The position numbers and the translations under genes are program-made. Under the pieces are notes generated by a model that searched no databases, was not told the DNA's origin, and worked only from the letters and a program-made list of their open reading frames with translations. From NCBI RefSeq assembly GCF_905163445.1, contig NC_053183.1:20460001-20524000 (forward strand): a stretch of 64,000 nucleotides of DNA. The letters are read 5' to 3'. Within the stretch, counting starts at the first letter, position 1; every line of letters starts with the position of its first letter. Source of the DNA: Pararge aegeria (Eukaryota > Arthropoda > Insecta > Lepidoptera > Nymphalidae). Shown here one piece after another: positions 30,003 through 40,878 of this stretch.

Positions 30003-30615
30003 AATAGGCTGGGGAAAAAGTTATTTCACATTATAGTATGTATGAACTTATGATAAAATCTCTTTGGCTATACTATTTGTATCTGGCTGGTTTTGGTATC
30101 AATAAAAGTTTGAATTTTAAAGAATATCATTCCATATTCAAATTAGGAAAATGTGTGATTTTTATTTGTTTTTCTTACTGTGAAGATGAGTGAATCTAAT
30201 GAAGAAATTGGATACATTTTAAAATTTTACTACAAAAAAGGTAAAAATGCAACGCAAGCCAAAAAAAATTGCGGCGTTTATGGATCTAGTGCAGTGTCTG
30301 TGAGAGTAGCACAAATTTAGTTTAAGCGTTTTCAATCCGGAAATTTTGATGTCAAAGATGACCTCGCTCTGGTCGCCCTATTATGGATAAAATGGATGCC
30401 ATTTTTGAAAAAATGGAGCAAGATGGGCATATCAGTAGTTACAACGTAGCTGAACAACTAGGAATTGACCAAAAAACAGTTTTGGCGCATTTGAAAAAAC
30501 TGGGTACACAAAAAAGCTATTTGGTACTCACGAGTTCACTGAAAGAAACTTAATGAACCTTGTACTCATTTGTGATTACGACGTAATGAACTACCGTTAC
30601 TATGATTTTATTTAA
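30003..30615 (+). mobile_element. Mariner element relic, N-terminal half
   Basis: Left end 'taggctggggaaaaagttat' (30006-30025) is a mariner-type terminal repeat. ATG at 30186 starts MSESNEEIGYILKFYYKKGK. The reading meets a TAG at 30318, shifts frame near 30365 (then RSGRPIMDKMDAIFEKMEQD and NVAEQLGIDQKTVLAHLKK, the helix-turn-helix linker), stops at 30551, and continues in the third frame as HEFTERNLMNLVLICD to 30615. The DDD catalytic half and the right terminal repeat are absent. Inactive. Confidence 0.88.
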
Positions 30616-30838
30616 TTAATTTATGTGATTTTTTTTTTATACAGTTATGTTTGTTTTCATTTTACATGTTCGTTTACAATTATTATTCATATTTCCCTCT
30701 TATTTTTTTCTCTGTTCTATTTTTTGTACCCTAGTTTTAAATATTGTTCGTGAAGTTCATTAGTATAATGACAATAATAATCTAATTGTTAATAAGTGAA
30801 AGTGAATTTGTCCCTCCTAATTAATAAATAAATACTAA
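30616..30838 (+). repeat. AT-rich LINE-like 3' tail
   Basis: T-rich sequence ending in 'cctaattaataaataaatac' resembles the 3' end of a non-LTR element that cut off the mariner. No coding evidence. Confidence 0.3.
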
Positions 30839-30840
30839 TT

Positions 30841-31186
30841 AGAAGCAGTGATAGCCTAGTGAGTAAGGCTTCGGATTTCCTTTCGTGGACACCGAGTTTG
30901 GGTTCCGACAGACGCACCACTGACTTTTCGGAGTTATATGCGTTTTTAATTTAAGCAATTTAAATATCACTTGCTTTAAGCGGCGAAGGGAAACATCGTG
31001 AGGAAACCTGCATGCCTGAGAGTTCTCCACAATGTTCTCAAGGGCGTGTGAAGTCTACCAATCCGCACTTGGCCAGCGTGGTAGACCACGGCCTAAGCTC
31101 TTCTCATTCTGAGAGGAGACCCGGGCTCTGTAGTGGGCCGGTGATTGGGTTGATGATGACGATGATGATGATGATGATGAATAAAT
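30841..31186 (+). mobile_element. SINE S2, full length, best copy
   Basis: Head 'gaagcagtgatagcctagtg' (A-box region at 30850-30863), B-box region 'tttgggttccgacag' (30897-30911), body blocks in order, and a (GAT)n tail at 31157-31182. Use this copy as the S2 reference in the window. Confidence 0.92.
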
Positions 31187-31679
31187 AAATCAATTAACCA
31201 AGGCATGTATAAACTGGGTTTAAAGTGGGATGGGACACGGAATACCAGGGTGACACTGCGTTAATATAGCTGACATGTTTTATACTCAAATTCCCGGTCA
31301 CAGTCGGCAATACCGCTTCTGCACGTGTAACTTGTACTCGTAATAATAGTCTGCCGTACTGAAATTTCTACATAATATAACGTCGCCTGGATATCTAGGA
31401 GTGGACGAAGCAAATTTCATTTCGGCGGTAGCTGCCACGATGAATGGCGTCAGCTGACAGGTGAAGCGGGGTTTAGCGGCTGTGAAGCCATGTTGTAATT
31501 CCGATTTATTGGTGCGTACCTACAATTGTGTCGTTTAAGTTTTGTAAATGGTAGCTTTTAAGGCCATTTTGAGGCAGTAGCATTTGGTATTCCAGTGGTT
31601 ATATTTTACACTATTTCTATTTATTTGCTACGTGTTACGTAGGTCCATGTGCTTAATTTCATTTGGGGTGTTAAAAGTT
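31187..31679. other. Unassigned stretch, GC-richer core
   Basis: 31310-31500 is richer in CG dinucleotides than its surroundings ('tttcggcggtagctgccacg', 'gtcagctgacaggtgaagcg') and is covered by no repeat I recognise. Candidate unique or regulatory DNA; no ORF. Confidence 0.35.
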
Positions 31680-31950
31680 TCACGTGTCTGAGCGTGTGCG
31701 TATGTGTGTCTACGCCACAAAATCGTATTTTCTAGACGGATGAACCTATTTCGAGCTGTTTGATGAAAATCGGTCCAAGATAGTCGCCGCATCAAAATAG
31801 CGGGTTACATGTTTACTATATACTATGACATAATTTCAAATCCAATATGGCCGCCTCCAATAAATGGTGTATTACATTTTTTTTCACAACTTCCTCAATA
31901 TGGATATTAAATAAAAGGGCTTGACTAGTAGAATAATGTACACTATTATT
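31680..31950 (+). repeat. Family D, long copy
   Basis: 'gtctgagcgtgtgcgtatgt', 'gatgaaaatcggtccaagat', 'aatccaatatggccgcctcc', 'gggcttgactagtagaataa'. Parallel copies lie at 54290 (first half) and 60850 (second half). Confidence 0.6.
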
Positions 31951-32538
31951 AAAAACGGATGATTGACGGATGATTTTGCAAATTTATATATATATATTTT
32001 TTAATCGTACTGCGTGCTAAAGTCCTTAAACTACGCTTCGCAAATTGCCGTAACTATCTTTCATCGGCCCATCAGTTATAACTCAATACGGCTCGGCCCG
32101 TCCGTCGCCCCTGAGCTTAACCCTTGTAATTATCGACAGACAACCGAATACCTTCTAATTCCAATTTGGAATTACGGCTCCTCGAAGGTCGTTATCGAGG
32201 TAGTTTGGTCAGCGCGTTGAAGGTTTGATCGATTGATCGTTTTCACATCCGTTTTTGGGTGTGGTTAAGATTATTTCTCAAAAAATCTTATTCTTGTTGG
32301 CAGATTTCATGAGGCATCATATGGTTACAACTGTAGCCGTTTTTAAAGCTGCCACTTGACTTATACGAAATGGTATGAGAATTGCAAGTAATATACGTGG
32401 CCATTTAGTCATATAACTAAATACGGTATTACTTAATACAAAATCGTCTACCGCATCACGATAAGCACATACTTAACCCCACTGTTCATATTCGCACTTT
32501 TCGTAAATGATGACCCAAAATCCTTTTTGGGCGCCTGC
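31951..32538. other. Unassigned stretch
   Basis: Includes a 68-codon frame (32014-32220) in a GC-richer patch, without recognised domain, and a small palindrome 'taattccaatttggaatta' (32156-32174). Confidence 0.35.
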
Positions 32539-32935
32539 CGACAAAGACTTGACCACAGTCTCACCAGGAAAGTGTACCTACTGTATGTGGCCTAAGACAG
32601 AAAGCGCTTGCCTAGAAGATGTCTATTCACTCTCGTTTTACATATACCCAGGTTGTATGAATTCTAAAACACAGAACTCGGAAGAGCTTCCCAAACCCCA
32701 GTTATGCGTAGATATAAGAAAAGAAGATGAAAATAGCTTCGTGCAAGTTCTTGGGATATTGATAGATTGCAAGTTCTTGACTTTGACTTTTGACTTTGAT
32801 AGCATATGGATGAAATCCCTCCCAGTTTCTTGCGGTACGTTGGTAAAATGGTAAAGGGGGAACGAAATCGAACTTCCTGAGCACACTCTACGAAGTATAT
32901 CCCATAAAGTCCTAAGCGGCCAACTGACATATCAT
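32539..32935 (+). repeat. Family I dispersed repeat
   Basis: 'aagacagaaagcgcttgcct', 'tattcactctcgttttacat', 'tagcttcgtgcaagttcttg', 'atgaaatccctcccagtttc', 'gaagtatatcccataaag'. I know this order from a common lepidopteran repeat. Four overlapping frames of 60-115 codons arise from it on both strands. A 'tgactttgacttttgactttg' stretch at 32778-32798 looks like a LINE-A tail within it. Confidence 0.5.
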
Positions 32936-33544
32936 ATTTTACTACTGAGTTAAGAGTTTTAGTATAGTAACTCTCACACTATAGTGGCATTATCATAATA
33001 TAAATTACGTCTTACGCAGCTTATGATAAAATCAGTGCAGCCTATTTCCAGCTCTTTTAAGTGACATCTAGTGAGCAGTCTACAAACTGCATACGCTTAA
33101 CAAACAATAAACTTTGAACAATTTTTTTTTTAAACACATCTTCCTAAGCACATAGGTATACACGTTTGATTCAGTGCTAAGCAGTAGAAATGAAACTGTT
33201 CTACATTCCACAGGGCGCAGTGTCAGTGTAACTTATGTGCATACATTAATGGACCAACTCCGCACAGCTTCTTGAGAAAACTTGAGAGGGCAAAACGAGC
33301 TCACGTAACGGCTAGTTCACATTGTTCCAGCAGTCCAGTTTACTAGTAGTAGAGCTTTTCGTGACAGAAGCTCGTTCTAGAAAGTACTACTTCCATGCTT
33401 ATTTTTGTGCTGTCTGTCAGGGCGAGGTTGTCGGTGCAATAATTACCTAATTAATTATAACCTTAGATTGATACACACAAGGCGGCTGTTTGCAAGAGGT
33501 GTCCCTCAAACATTCGACGTGTCCTCCGCGTAGTGTTGATCTGT
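32936..33544. other. Unassigned stretch
   Basis: No named repeat or long ORF. Confidence 0.4.
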
Positions 33545-33612
33545 TGATAGACGATTGTTTTGCACTTACCGTCAGGTGGGCCACCTGCTTGGTCTGTCAA
33601 TTATTACTATAA
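33545..33612 (+). repeat. Interspersed repeat end
   Basis: 'cttaccgtcaggtgggccac' and 'ctgtcaattattactataaa' match the DNA on both sides of the hAT element at 8770-8793 and 9378-9420, giving an uninterrupted relative of that target. Confidence 0.6.
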
Positions 33613-34587
33613 AAATTCAAAAAGCATCGAGCGATCTAAGACAATACTCTGTGACTAGTGTCTAGTGATCTATATGATAAGCGACGGCAACGTTTATCCG
33701 AGTCGGTATACTTTTAAGTGACATACATAAAATTTATTGCGAATTAAGTTGCCTTACGTAACGTACGTCTAGATCAAAATCACCTGTTTATATAGAGCCT
33801 GGGTATTTAGGAGTCGAAGTTTCTTGCCTAGACCCGCCGACCCACCACTTTATTCTAATTTGGATATAGAGTTCCATATCCTTTTGTAATATGAGAGAGG
33901 AAGGTCTAAGCCCAGCAAAGGTTCATTTTAAATAGAATCACGTGAACCGAGTTTTAATTCCAACACATTCTATGTACGTGGTTAAATAATCAATTTAACA
34001 ATGCAGACCAAAAACTCGAAAAAGGAGATTGAAATATTGACTGTCTTAATAGTATGAAAAGTCGTCCAGTTCCAGACAAAAGAATCCAAGGCAACACAGT
34101 GTACATCCAGTGTAATAAACTGAAATATTGTAATAGACGCCATCCAATCCAACTCAGTGATGGATATAACTTATTTGATCACGACAGGAAGAATGTAAAC
34201 AGTCTATAAGTTGTAAAATTGTTCCGTTAACTTTTGCTAGCGTGGTGAATATTTTTAATCTTGTAATATGTTAATAGTGAGGACGTCCTTTTACACGTGG
34301 GTCAATATTTTTTGCATATGACTCGTAAGCGTTTTACTATCTCATGTTATGTGACGTCACCATCTCTCAGTGATGGTGCAGTTAAAATGTACTCAAGCGC
34401 GTAAACTTCAAGTAGTTAAATCAGACCAAAACTACTCAGACAAACCTATATAAACCTACAGGTTCCTTATCGTTATGGTTTATGGTTTAAGATTTTTATT
34501 TCTCAAAAAAAGAATTCTATAACTGAACAACGTTCTTGCCGCGCGATTTGGAATTCTATTCATGTGAACTGTGAACATATTAAGTGT
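33613..34587. other. Unassigned 1-kb stretch
   Basis: No named element or convincing ORF. Confidence 0.4.
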
Positions 34588-34692
34588 TCATGTATATTAC
34601 TCATAAAAATATTCATCAAACATACTACCCATAACACAAGAGACGCTTACGTTGTAGTATATTTATTTATTTATTATTTATTTTATTTATTT
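34588..34692 (+). mobile_element. SINE S1, 3' part
   Basis: 'atgtatattactcataaaaa', 'tattcatcaaacatactacc', 'cataacacaagagacgctta', tail (TTTA)n. Head missing. Confidence 0.75.
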
Positions 34693-35337
34693 ATATTAAT
34701 TATAAAATTTTACGTTTGCCTTTGGTTAGTTAAAACATAAATACAGTTAAATTTACCATACATAAATTTTACTTTTTTCCTCGGATTTTCTCCCTAGCAT
34801 AATTGCGTGAAAAGTTTATTCACAAAACGCATACTGAAAATATTAATATACTTCATTTTTTGTTTATTCACTAATGATTAAATATTTTCTACCTTCCGAC
34901 GTGCGGCCAAAATTTAAGGAAGTAAAAAATACATGTGAATATATAAGAAAATATATAGTAATATAAATAGATTTTAAGGAATTAAATTTGCATGCCATTC
35001 CATGGCGGATAGTAGCGCTAAAACACCAATACTATGAAAAACTCAATGTTTATGCACATAAAATAAATAAATAAAATTTAATTGAAAATCACCAGAGTCA
35101 AAAATCATACCCGGGCTTCTCAACTTTGAGCTAGTTCTGTATTAAAACTTCGAATACTTCGTTTTATTGATATCAATACCAGTCATCGCAATTTTGCGCA
35201 TCCATACGCTTAACAGAATTTCCGATTAATGAATTGCAATATCAATCAATCAACCAGCTACGTAACGCTGATTCAATCGTCGCTGGCGATTGTTGAATTA
35301 ATTAGGCGAAACTGTAAACTCCCGTGATACTTAACAA
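34693..35337. other. Unassigned AT-rich stretch
   Basis: No repeat or ORF recognised. The phrase 'gattcaatcgtcgctggcga' (35270-35289) is in a short GC-richer patch. Confidence 0.4.
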
Positions 35338-35379
35338 GGACTAAAACTACCGTGGTACTCCACGGTAGTTTTAGTTCTT
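35338..35379. repeat. Hairpin at a LINE 3' end
   Basis: 'ggactaaaactaccgtgg' (35338-35355), loop tact, then 'ccacggtagttttagttc' (35360-35377). One mismatch. It touches the (TTTAT)n tail of the LINE that follows. Confidence 0.85.
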
Positions 35380-35960
35380 ATTTATTTTTATTTTATTTAT
35401 TAAGGCCCAAACAGTATACTTAATACTTAAAATTAGCACAAAGAAAATAACACATACACCAATTAAGTAGCCGCTAATAAATCTAAAGATTACATTTAAA
35501 TTGACAACAAACCTATAACTTAATTAGGAAACTTTAGAATATGGGCTCGAGAGAAAAAAACACACATTATTGACAGATAATGTATATAAGGGAAGACCCT
35601 AGCTTATAGCTTTGAGTAGCTCTATTAAGAGCGTATTTTGATCTGATTAAGGGCAAATAAAATGGAGGGGATTTTCGCCTAGATATAATATTTTTTGGAC
35701 AAACAAAACCAATTCTACTAAGTAGTTTTGGAGTATCAATTTCATTCCTTAAAATTTTAAACAAAAAAACAATATCACGAACCTGTCGACGAGCCTGGAG
35801 AGGTTTCAGACAGTCTGAAGTAAATGGATTCAGCCTGGTTCCTGAAAAACCTCAAGTGCTTAGACAATTTGTTTTGCAAGTTATCTAACATATTAACATA
35901 AATATTGTATCTCGGATTCTAACCAAAGAATTGAAAAGAAGTATAAGAGTATTATAGTTT
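35380..35960 (-). mobile_element. LINE reverse-transcriptase C-terminal relic
   Basis: Reverse translation gives RRQVRDIVFLFKILRNEIDT, then PKLLSRIGFVCPKNIISRRK, then FYLPLIRSKYALNRATQSY. The order (RRxxRD, LxKxLRNxID, P-xLLSRIGFxVP, FxLPxxRSxY) is typical of the LINE reverse-transcriptase C-terminus. The tail is the A/T run at 35380-35402. The 65-codon frame is part of this and does not begin at a true start. Confidence 0.8.
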
Positions 35961-35982
35961 TCAAATTCTCTTCCATACTACA

Positions 35983-36055
35983 TGCTACATTAATTTTATT
36001 TACTGATTATTTCTAATCATAGAATCATAGATCAGTAAATATAATTAATGTAGCA
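35983..36055. repeat. 73-bp hairpin
   Basis: 25-bp arms (35983-36007 and 36031-36055) with one mismatch; 'tgctacattaatt' pairs with 'aattaatgtagca'. The 23-base loop contains 'gattatttctaatcat', itself symmetric. Size and loop fit a pre-miRNA-like fold or a tiny MITE. Confidence 0.82.
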
Positions 36056-36250
36056 TACAGCTCCCATGAATGTTCTATAACATAGGTGTTTATCTAAACC
36101 TACCATTAAATATAGAATAATTATTAAAACAACTTTATTTAATATTAGATGATATCGGTCTTAAGAAATACCATTGGGGGTAAAAAACCGTAACATGGAT
36201 AAAAATATCAAATTTTATTTTTCAGTAGGCAAATCAGTTTTTTTGGTATT
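36056..36250. other. Unassigned stretch
   Basis: Nothing recognised. Confidence 0.4.
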
Positions 36251-36254
36251 CCAA

Positions 36255-36400
36255 TTCAAGTTAGACCTTAACTGCAACTTTCCTAGCAGTGAGCAGTGAA
36301 GCTGTCTAAGATGATAGCGGACTGACCTGTTATGGGTATGGCATTCAATATATTAAACCGATAGGTATCAAAAAGTGGTTTTTACGCGGCATCAATTTAG
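36255..36400 (-). mobile_element. SINE S3, 3' part
   Basis: 'tcaagttagaccttaactgc', 'gatgatagcggactgacctg', 'caatatattaaaccgatag'. Body only. Confidence 0.6.
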
Positions 36401-36839
36401 TAACTCTTTTAATGTCTTTTCTCTGGGCCAAATGTAGTATCAATTGAAACAAATTTGAAGGGACTTCAATGCAGATGATAAACTTAACAAGGAGTTATCT
36501 AATCAAGAGTAATAAGGGAAAGACTAAATAGATTAGATATTTGTAAGTTACATTATGCCGCATAAAACCGGTTACAGAAAATGCGCGGACCAAAGTGTCT
36601 TGTATACTATGACTACTAAACTTTTCAAGTTCTGCCTCTCCACGGACACCTTGCTCACAAACTGTATTGTACTCGTAAATGTAATACTCCAATATTGGTA
36701 TACGCTCAGTGAAGATGATCACCTCTGCTCTGAGACGGATTTAGATTCGATATTGGTACCTCCTAACTAGCCTAGTAACAATAAGAGTTAAAATGCTATT
36801 GAAGCTGTAAAATAGTGGCTATTAGTCTTGTACAGCTTG
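36401..36839. other. Unassigned stretch with paired frames
   Basis: Open frames of 71-75 codons lie on both strands at 36495-36770. The reverse one reads GVRGEAELEKFSSHSIQDTL. No domain recognised on either. Confidence 0.25.
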
Positions 36840-36935
36840 TAAACGTGGTGACTAGTGGGTGTTGTTTTAGCTTCCTTTCCGAGAGACCGAGTATAATCCC
36901 CGCCACACACCTCTATCTTTTCGGGATTATGCCAA
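36840..36935 (+). mobile_element. SINE S2 head
   Basis: 'aacgtggtgactagtgggtg', 'cctttccgagagaccgagta', 'cacctctatcttttcggg'. It meets an opposite-strand S3 head at 36955. Confidence 0.6.
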
Positions 36936-36954
36936 CACTAATAACAATAATCCG

Positions 36955-37028
36955 ACATATATGTGGGAATCGATCCCGGGACCTCTAACTTCAAACCACA
37001 GCGCTTACCACTGCGACAGGGAGGTCGT
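36955..37028 (-). mobile_element. SINE S3 head
   Basis: Reverse strand 'gacctccctgtcgcagtggt', 'aagcgctgtggtttgaagtt', 'ggtcccgggatcgattccc'. This is the best preserved S3 tRNA-like head in the window. Confidence 0.8.
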
Positions 37029-37164
37029 CAAAACTTACCTAGAGTAGTTCTTTCTCTAGGCATGTTGCAGGGAGCCTGAGGTTTTATCTACTCCTTGTCT
37101 TTTGTGTCGAACTCTCACTATCTCCCGAGCATAGAAAACAAACAGACACTTTTGCATTTATAAT

Positions 37165-37480
37165 ATTCATCATGACCCACCCATTACTGGCCCACTACAA
37201 GCCACGGGTTTCACTACAGGCATTCCTCCCAAAATGGGGGTAGAAGCCGTAATCCACCACGCTAGAGCCAAGTGCCAATCGGTACGCTTTACACACCTTT
37301 CAGAACGTCATTAGCAGCTCCTTTACCGATGTTTTCCTTCGCCGTTAAAGTTAGGGATATTATAAAATTTTTAAATTAAAAAAACACATTACACCGCAAT
37401 GAGTTGCGTTCGGGGATCTAACTCGGTCACCCTGAGAGGCACCGAATTAGATCCCCGGGAACTACTAGGCTATCAATTAC
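37165..37480 (-). mobile_element. SINE S2, full length
   Basis: 'cattactggcccactacaag', 'gaagccgtaatccaccacgc', 'gatgttttccttcgccgtta' and the head 'actaggctatcaattac'. Near the head, 'ggggatctaactcggt' (37414-37429) mirrors 'accgaattagatcccc' (37441-37456), a local fold-back. Confidence 0.85.
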
Positions 37481-38264
37481 CGGGATTCCTTATAATCTTC
37501 TTCTGTTCCTGGGCCTGTCTCCGTACTTGGTTAGCCGGAACGGTCCGTTGTACGTATGCCCACTGGTGTGGCTCTCCGCTGTATCCCTCCAGCTAGCCAA
37601 GCTTACTCTAGAAGCTTAGCCGCCCAGGTCACTGAGTGAAGGTTGCGATTACATAACGCAACATAGGCGTAACCGGGGGCACAGCTATTACCTAATATTC
37701 TAAAAAAACTGCATAGCGTCAAATCTTTTAATTCTATTGAAAGTCACGCGGCACCCGTAGAGGGGACGCCGGCGCGATAAGTTCAATTTAGTTAAAGCAC
37801 GTTTGCCGCTGCGTACGACACTTTGAGATCCACCAAACTTCATGAAAGGATTTTCTTTACACACGGTTTTTTCGATGAAGCAGTCTCTAAAATGTAGGGT
37901 TTTTAAAAAATCGACTCGTATAAAATTCTGCTCGACATTTGGTTGCTACGATATGATTACTAACTAAGTAGACATTCCACGTCTGTTAAGAGGCTTGTTA
38001 TAAAGGCTAGTTACCACCTGCTGACAAAGACGTGCCGCAAAGCGTAAATAATAATAATATAATCTTTGTAAAACAAAACATTAGTCTTTATAAAAAAGCG
38101 GATATAAACAATGGACTTACTAGAAACGAACATAAATTGGTAATATCAACATATCGTCTAAGAAAAGTACGGAAAGTCTTTGTGAGTATATGTATTTATT
38201 ACATGATACCGGAGGTAATATTAGATTTGCCTTGACATAAATTTGAAGAATATATATACTCGTA
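37481..38264. other. Unassigned stretch
   Basis: No named element. An S3-like phrase 'taccacctgctgacaaagac' followed by 'gtgccgcaaagcg' at 38011-38043 suggests an S3 fragment. A GC-rich patch at 37490-37640 has a short unrecognised frame. Confidence 0.35.
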
Positions 38265-38695
38265 CTCTTGATGAATTTCTTAATGACAAGGTTGGAAGCA
38301 AGCCGCGCAACTTTCATCCAACACAAGATAAAACAATGATTGTGAAATAAGCTACATATACAATATACAACGACACATCGCCATCTAGCCCCAAGATAAG
38401 CGTAGCTTGTGTTATAGATACTAATATGTCTGATGAATATTTTTATAAATGATATACATAAATACTTAGGTATAATATGCATATAAACACTGAAAAACAT
38501 TCATGTTCATCACACAAACATTTTCCTGTTGTGGGACCCACGGCCTTGGACTCAGAAAGCTGGGTTGCTGCCTGCTGCGCCAATCAGCAGTGGAAAAAGA
38601 GAAACTGCTGAGTTTATTTCCTCCTTCTCGGTAGAATTTGCCTTCCGTTCCGGAGGTAGAGTCACAAATAGGCTGACTTGAATAGCACGATGAGT
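38265..38695 (+). mobile_element. LINE-B 3' end split by an S1
   Basis: 'gatgaatttcttaatgacaa' to about 38355, then from 38593 'aaaaagagaaactgctgagt', 'ctccttctcggtagaatttg', 'ccttccgttccggaggtaga'. The undivided relative is at 41470-41745. The frame of 126 codons across this region is not a gene. Confidence 0.8.
38357..38592 (-). mobile_element. SINE S1 inside LINE-B
   Basis: 'aacgacacatcgccatctag', B-box region 'ttgtgggacccacggcc' (with a deletion of 'atcga'), head 'ctgctgcgccaatcagcag'. Confidence 0.85.
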
Positions 38696-38955
38696 TAAAA
38701 CGCTACTAGAGCTGTATAAGCTATACCAAATACTATAAGCTGTACAATAGTGTTACAACAATTTAACAGCGTTTGTAAACTCCCAACGCTAGTTAGGAGT
38801 GCAAACAAAAAATATGCAGGAGCGAGTTGTAATTTCTCAAATCCCTTTTTAGCGAGTGAAAAGTTTGACAACTAGAGGTTCGTCACTTTTTCTATAAAAA
38901 CAACTGATTTATAATTTATAGGTTTTTGAATTCCACTACAAGTGACTGAAATCTT
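38696..38955. other. Unassigned stretch
   Basis: Contains a local near-repeat 'ctagagctgtataagctata' / 'caaatactataagctgtaca' (38706-38746). Nothing else recognised. Confidence 0.35.
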
Positions 38956-39300
38956 ACCTTAAGTGATTATTATGCTGTCTAAGATGTTAACGGGCTAACC
39001 TGTTTGGGACCATAAATACAAATAAATAAAATAAATATCCTACGACAATGGGTGGAGTTTAATTCTCGGCAGGGGCGATTTGGGAGTTTTTATTTTAAAA
39101 TTTTCACTGGTCTGGTAGGAGGCTTGGGTAGTGGTTAATTACCACCCTATCGACTAAGACGTGTTGCAAAGCGATTAAGCGTTCCAGTACGGGATCTTGT
39201 AGAACTGATTATGAGTATGACTTTAATATACAACGTAACAAGTTAGCCCATTACCATTTTAGACAGCCCGTTTTCACATCAGGTATTGAAACTCCCTTTA
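38956..39300. mobile_element. S3 fragments in opposite orientation with S1 scrap
   Basis: 38956-39010 is reverse S3 ('gctgtctaagatgttaacgg', 'gctaacctgtttggga'); 39020-39049 is a scrap of S1 tail ('aaataaatatcctacgacaa'); 39050-39300 is forward S3 ('ttctcggcaggggcgatttg', 'cgattaagcgttccagtacg', 'gttagcccattaccatttta'). Confidence 0.65.
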
Positions 39301-39469
39301 CGAAGATCTAGTAGGAGGTAGTTTTAAATCGATCTATAAATGGAACGCAAAGGCTTTGTATTGCATTCGTCAAAAATATCAACAAAGTAAATTAATACTT
39401 TCAGAGTTGTTATGTATTAGTGTGTAGTAGTAGTTATTTGTATGTATGTGTTAAACAGTGTACCCCACC

Positions 39470-39645
39470 TTTTCATTTTCCTTTTTAGTTTTCCTAATCT
39501 TAAGGTTGCCTCGCAGAGATCGCTACTTAGCGATAGGGCCGGGCCGGGCCGCCTTTGGTATCCTACTACATTTTTGAAGTGTTTTTTGTTTTTCTGAAGT
39601 TGATGTGGTATACAAGTAGAGTATAAATAAATAAATACATGACCT
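39470..39645 (+). mobile_element. LINE-H 3' end
   Basis: 'ggttgcctcgcagagatcgc', 'tacttagcgatagggcc', a local triplication 'gggccgggccgggcc' (39536-39550), 'ttgatgtggtatacaagtag', then tail 'gtataaataaataaat'. The forward orientation gives the family's 3' end clearly. Confidence 0.8.
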
Positions 39646-40439
39646 GGGTAAACTGTGATGATCGATATATCGAGCTCATAGAGCATACAGTTTAACTATT
39701 GCAAGCAAATTTGATACATAAAGTTAGTATAGTAACGTTCATAATAGGTTCAGAGGAAGATGCCATTGAAAAACATACGTAGTTCAGATCTTGTAAATAA
39801 ATAGATACCTTAAAAGCCTTGAAATAAAGTATAAAAGGGGTTGGTGAGTAGGTGTTAAGGTTTATGCTTATTGCGAGGTATACAATAATAGCGTCTCCAT
39901 TAGAACAGGATTACCATAGGATTGAGTATCCCTAGAGACTTAGCTGGGTAATTTTGATCCTTATTGATATCAACACCATCTCAGAACGGGAACTGATAAC
40001 AGACATTCTTTTGACCTCATGCTCCGAAAAATTATCCGCCTACATCTGCTACGTACTGCTATTATATTTCTGTTATTTCAAATTTTATGTCGTTGATTTT
40101 CAAATAGTATATACTTTTTGAATATCACTTTGTTATTTTGTTTAAAATAATATACTAACTTGTATTAGAAGACTCCACGAGAAAAAGAAAAAATGTCCGG
40201 AAAAGTGTGAAAATCCAATTCAAATCGATCCAACAATTTTCATATTTATTAGCAGTAAGTGGTCATACATACAAGTAGACAAAAATCTATTTTTAAATTA
40301 CATACCTACAGAATCTTTAAATTTTACTTATGTTGATTAAAATTTAATTTCACTAAAATTAAACTTCACTCACGCAAATTCAATGCAAACTCGTTACAGA
40401 ATTATAGCCCAGTTATTATCGAAGTATGGTTTGAGGATC
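39646..40439. other. Unassigned 0.8-kb stretch
   Basis: No named element or long ORF. Confidence 0.4.
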
Positions 40440-40697
40440 GGTTCTACTTAGTCTGTTCAGTTTTTCTACAATACCTCTCGTCTCTTCCTTCTGTAGTTTT
40501 TGATGGCGCTATACTTGAATTCAGTAGTTCTGTTAAAAACTTGGGTATTGTCAGGGATAATACGCTGTCGTGGGCTCCTCAAATATCCGAGCTTAATCGC
40601 AAGATCTACGCAGCAATTGGTAGGCTTAACAGGTGGAAATACTTTTTATCTATTAGTACCAAAATTTCTCTGGCTCACTCTCTTTTACTTCCTATAG
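40440..40697 (+). mobile_element. LINE reverse-transcriptase thumb-region relic
   Basis: Forward translation in frame with 40541 reads SSSVKNLGIVRDNTLSWAPQ, then ISELNRKIYAAIGRLNRWKY, then STKISLAHSLLLPIV. The pattern VKNLGI-x-D-x-LSWxPQ, Lxxxx-K-x-L-x-LPI is the region after the catalytic domain of CR1/Jockey-type LINEs. Cut off at 40697 by an S2. The 65-codon frame at 40500 is a shadow. Confidence 0.85.
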
Positions 40698-40878
40698 TGA
40701 GTGAGAACTCTCAGACATGCCTTTTTCCTCACGATTTTATCCTTCACCGTTGAAGCAAGTTATATTTTAATAGCTCAAAACGCACATAACTTAGAAAAGT
40801 AAGAGGTGCGTGCTGGGATTCGACACGTATCCCCGAAAGTGAAGTCGATTTCCTACCCACCGAGCTATAACCGCTTCT
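40698..40878 (-). mobile_element. SINE S2, 5' part
   Basis: 'gagaactctcagacatgcct', 'ccttcaccgttgaagcaagt', 'tgctgggattcgacacgtat', head 'gagctataaccgcttc'. Truncated at its 3' side where it meets the LINE. Confidence 0.85.

Noticed and set aside
30186..30615. Intact mariner transposase
   Set aside because: Contains an in-frame stop, at least two frameshifts, and lacks the catalytic half.
32507..32854. 115-codon frame as a gene
   Set aside because: Overlaps a dispersed repeat (family I) and a LINE-A-like tail, with four frames open on two strands.
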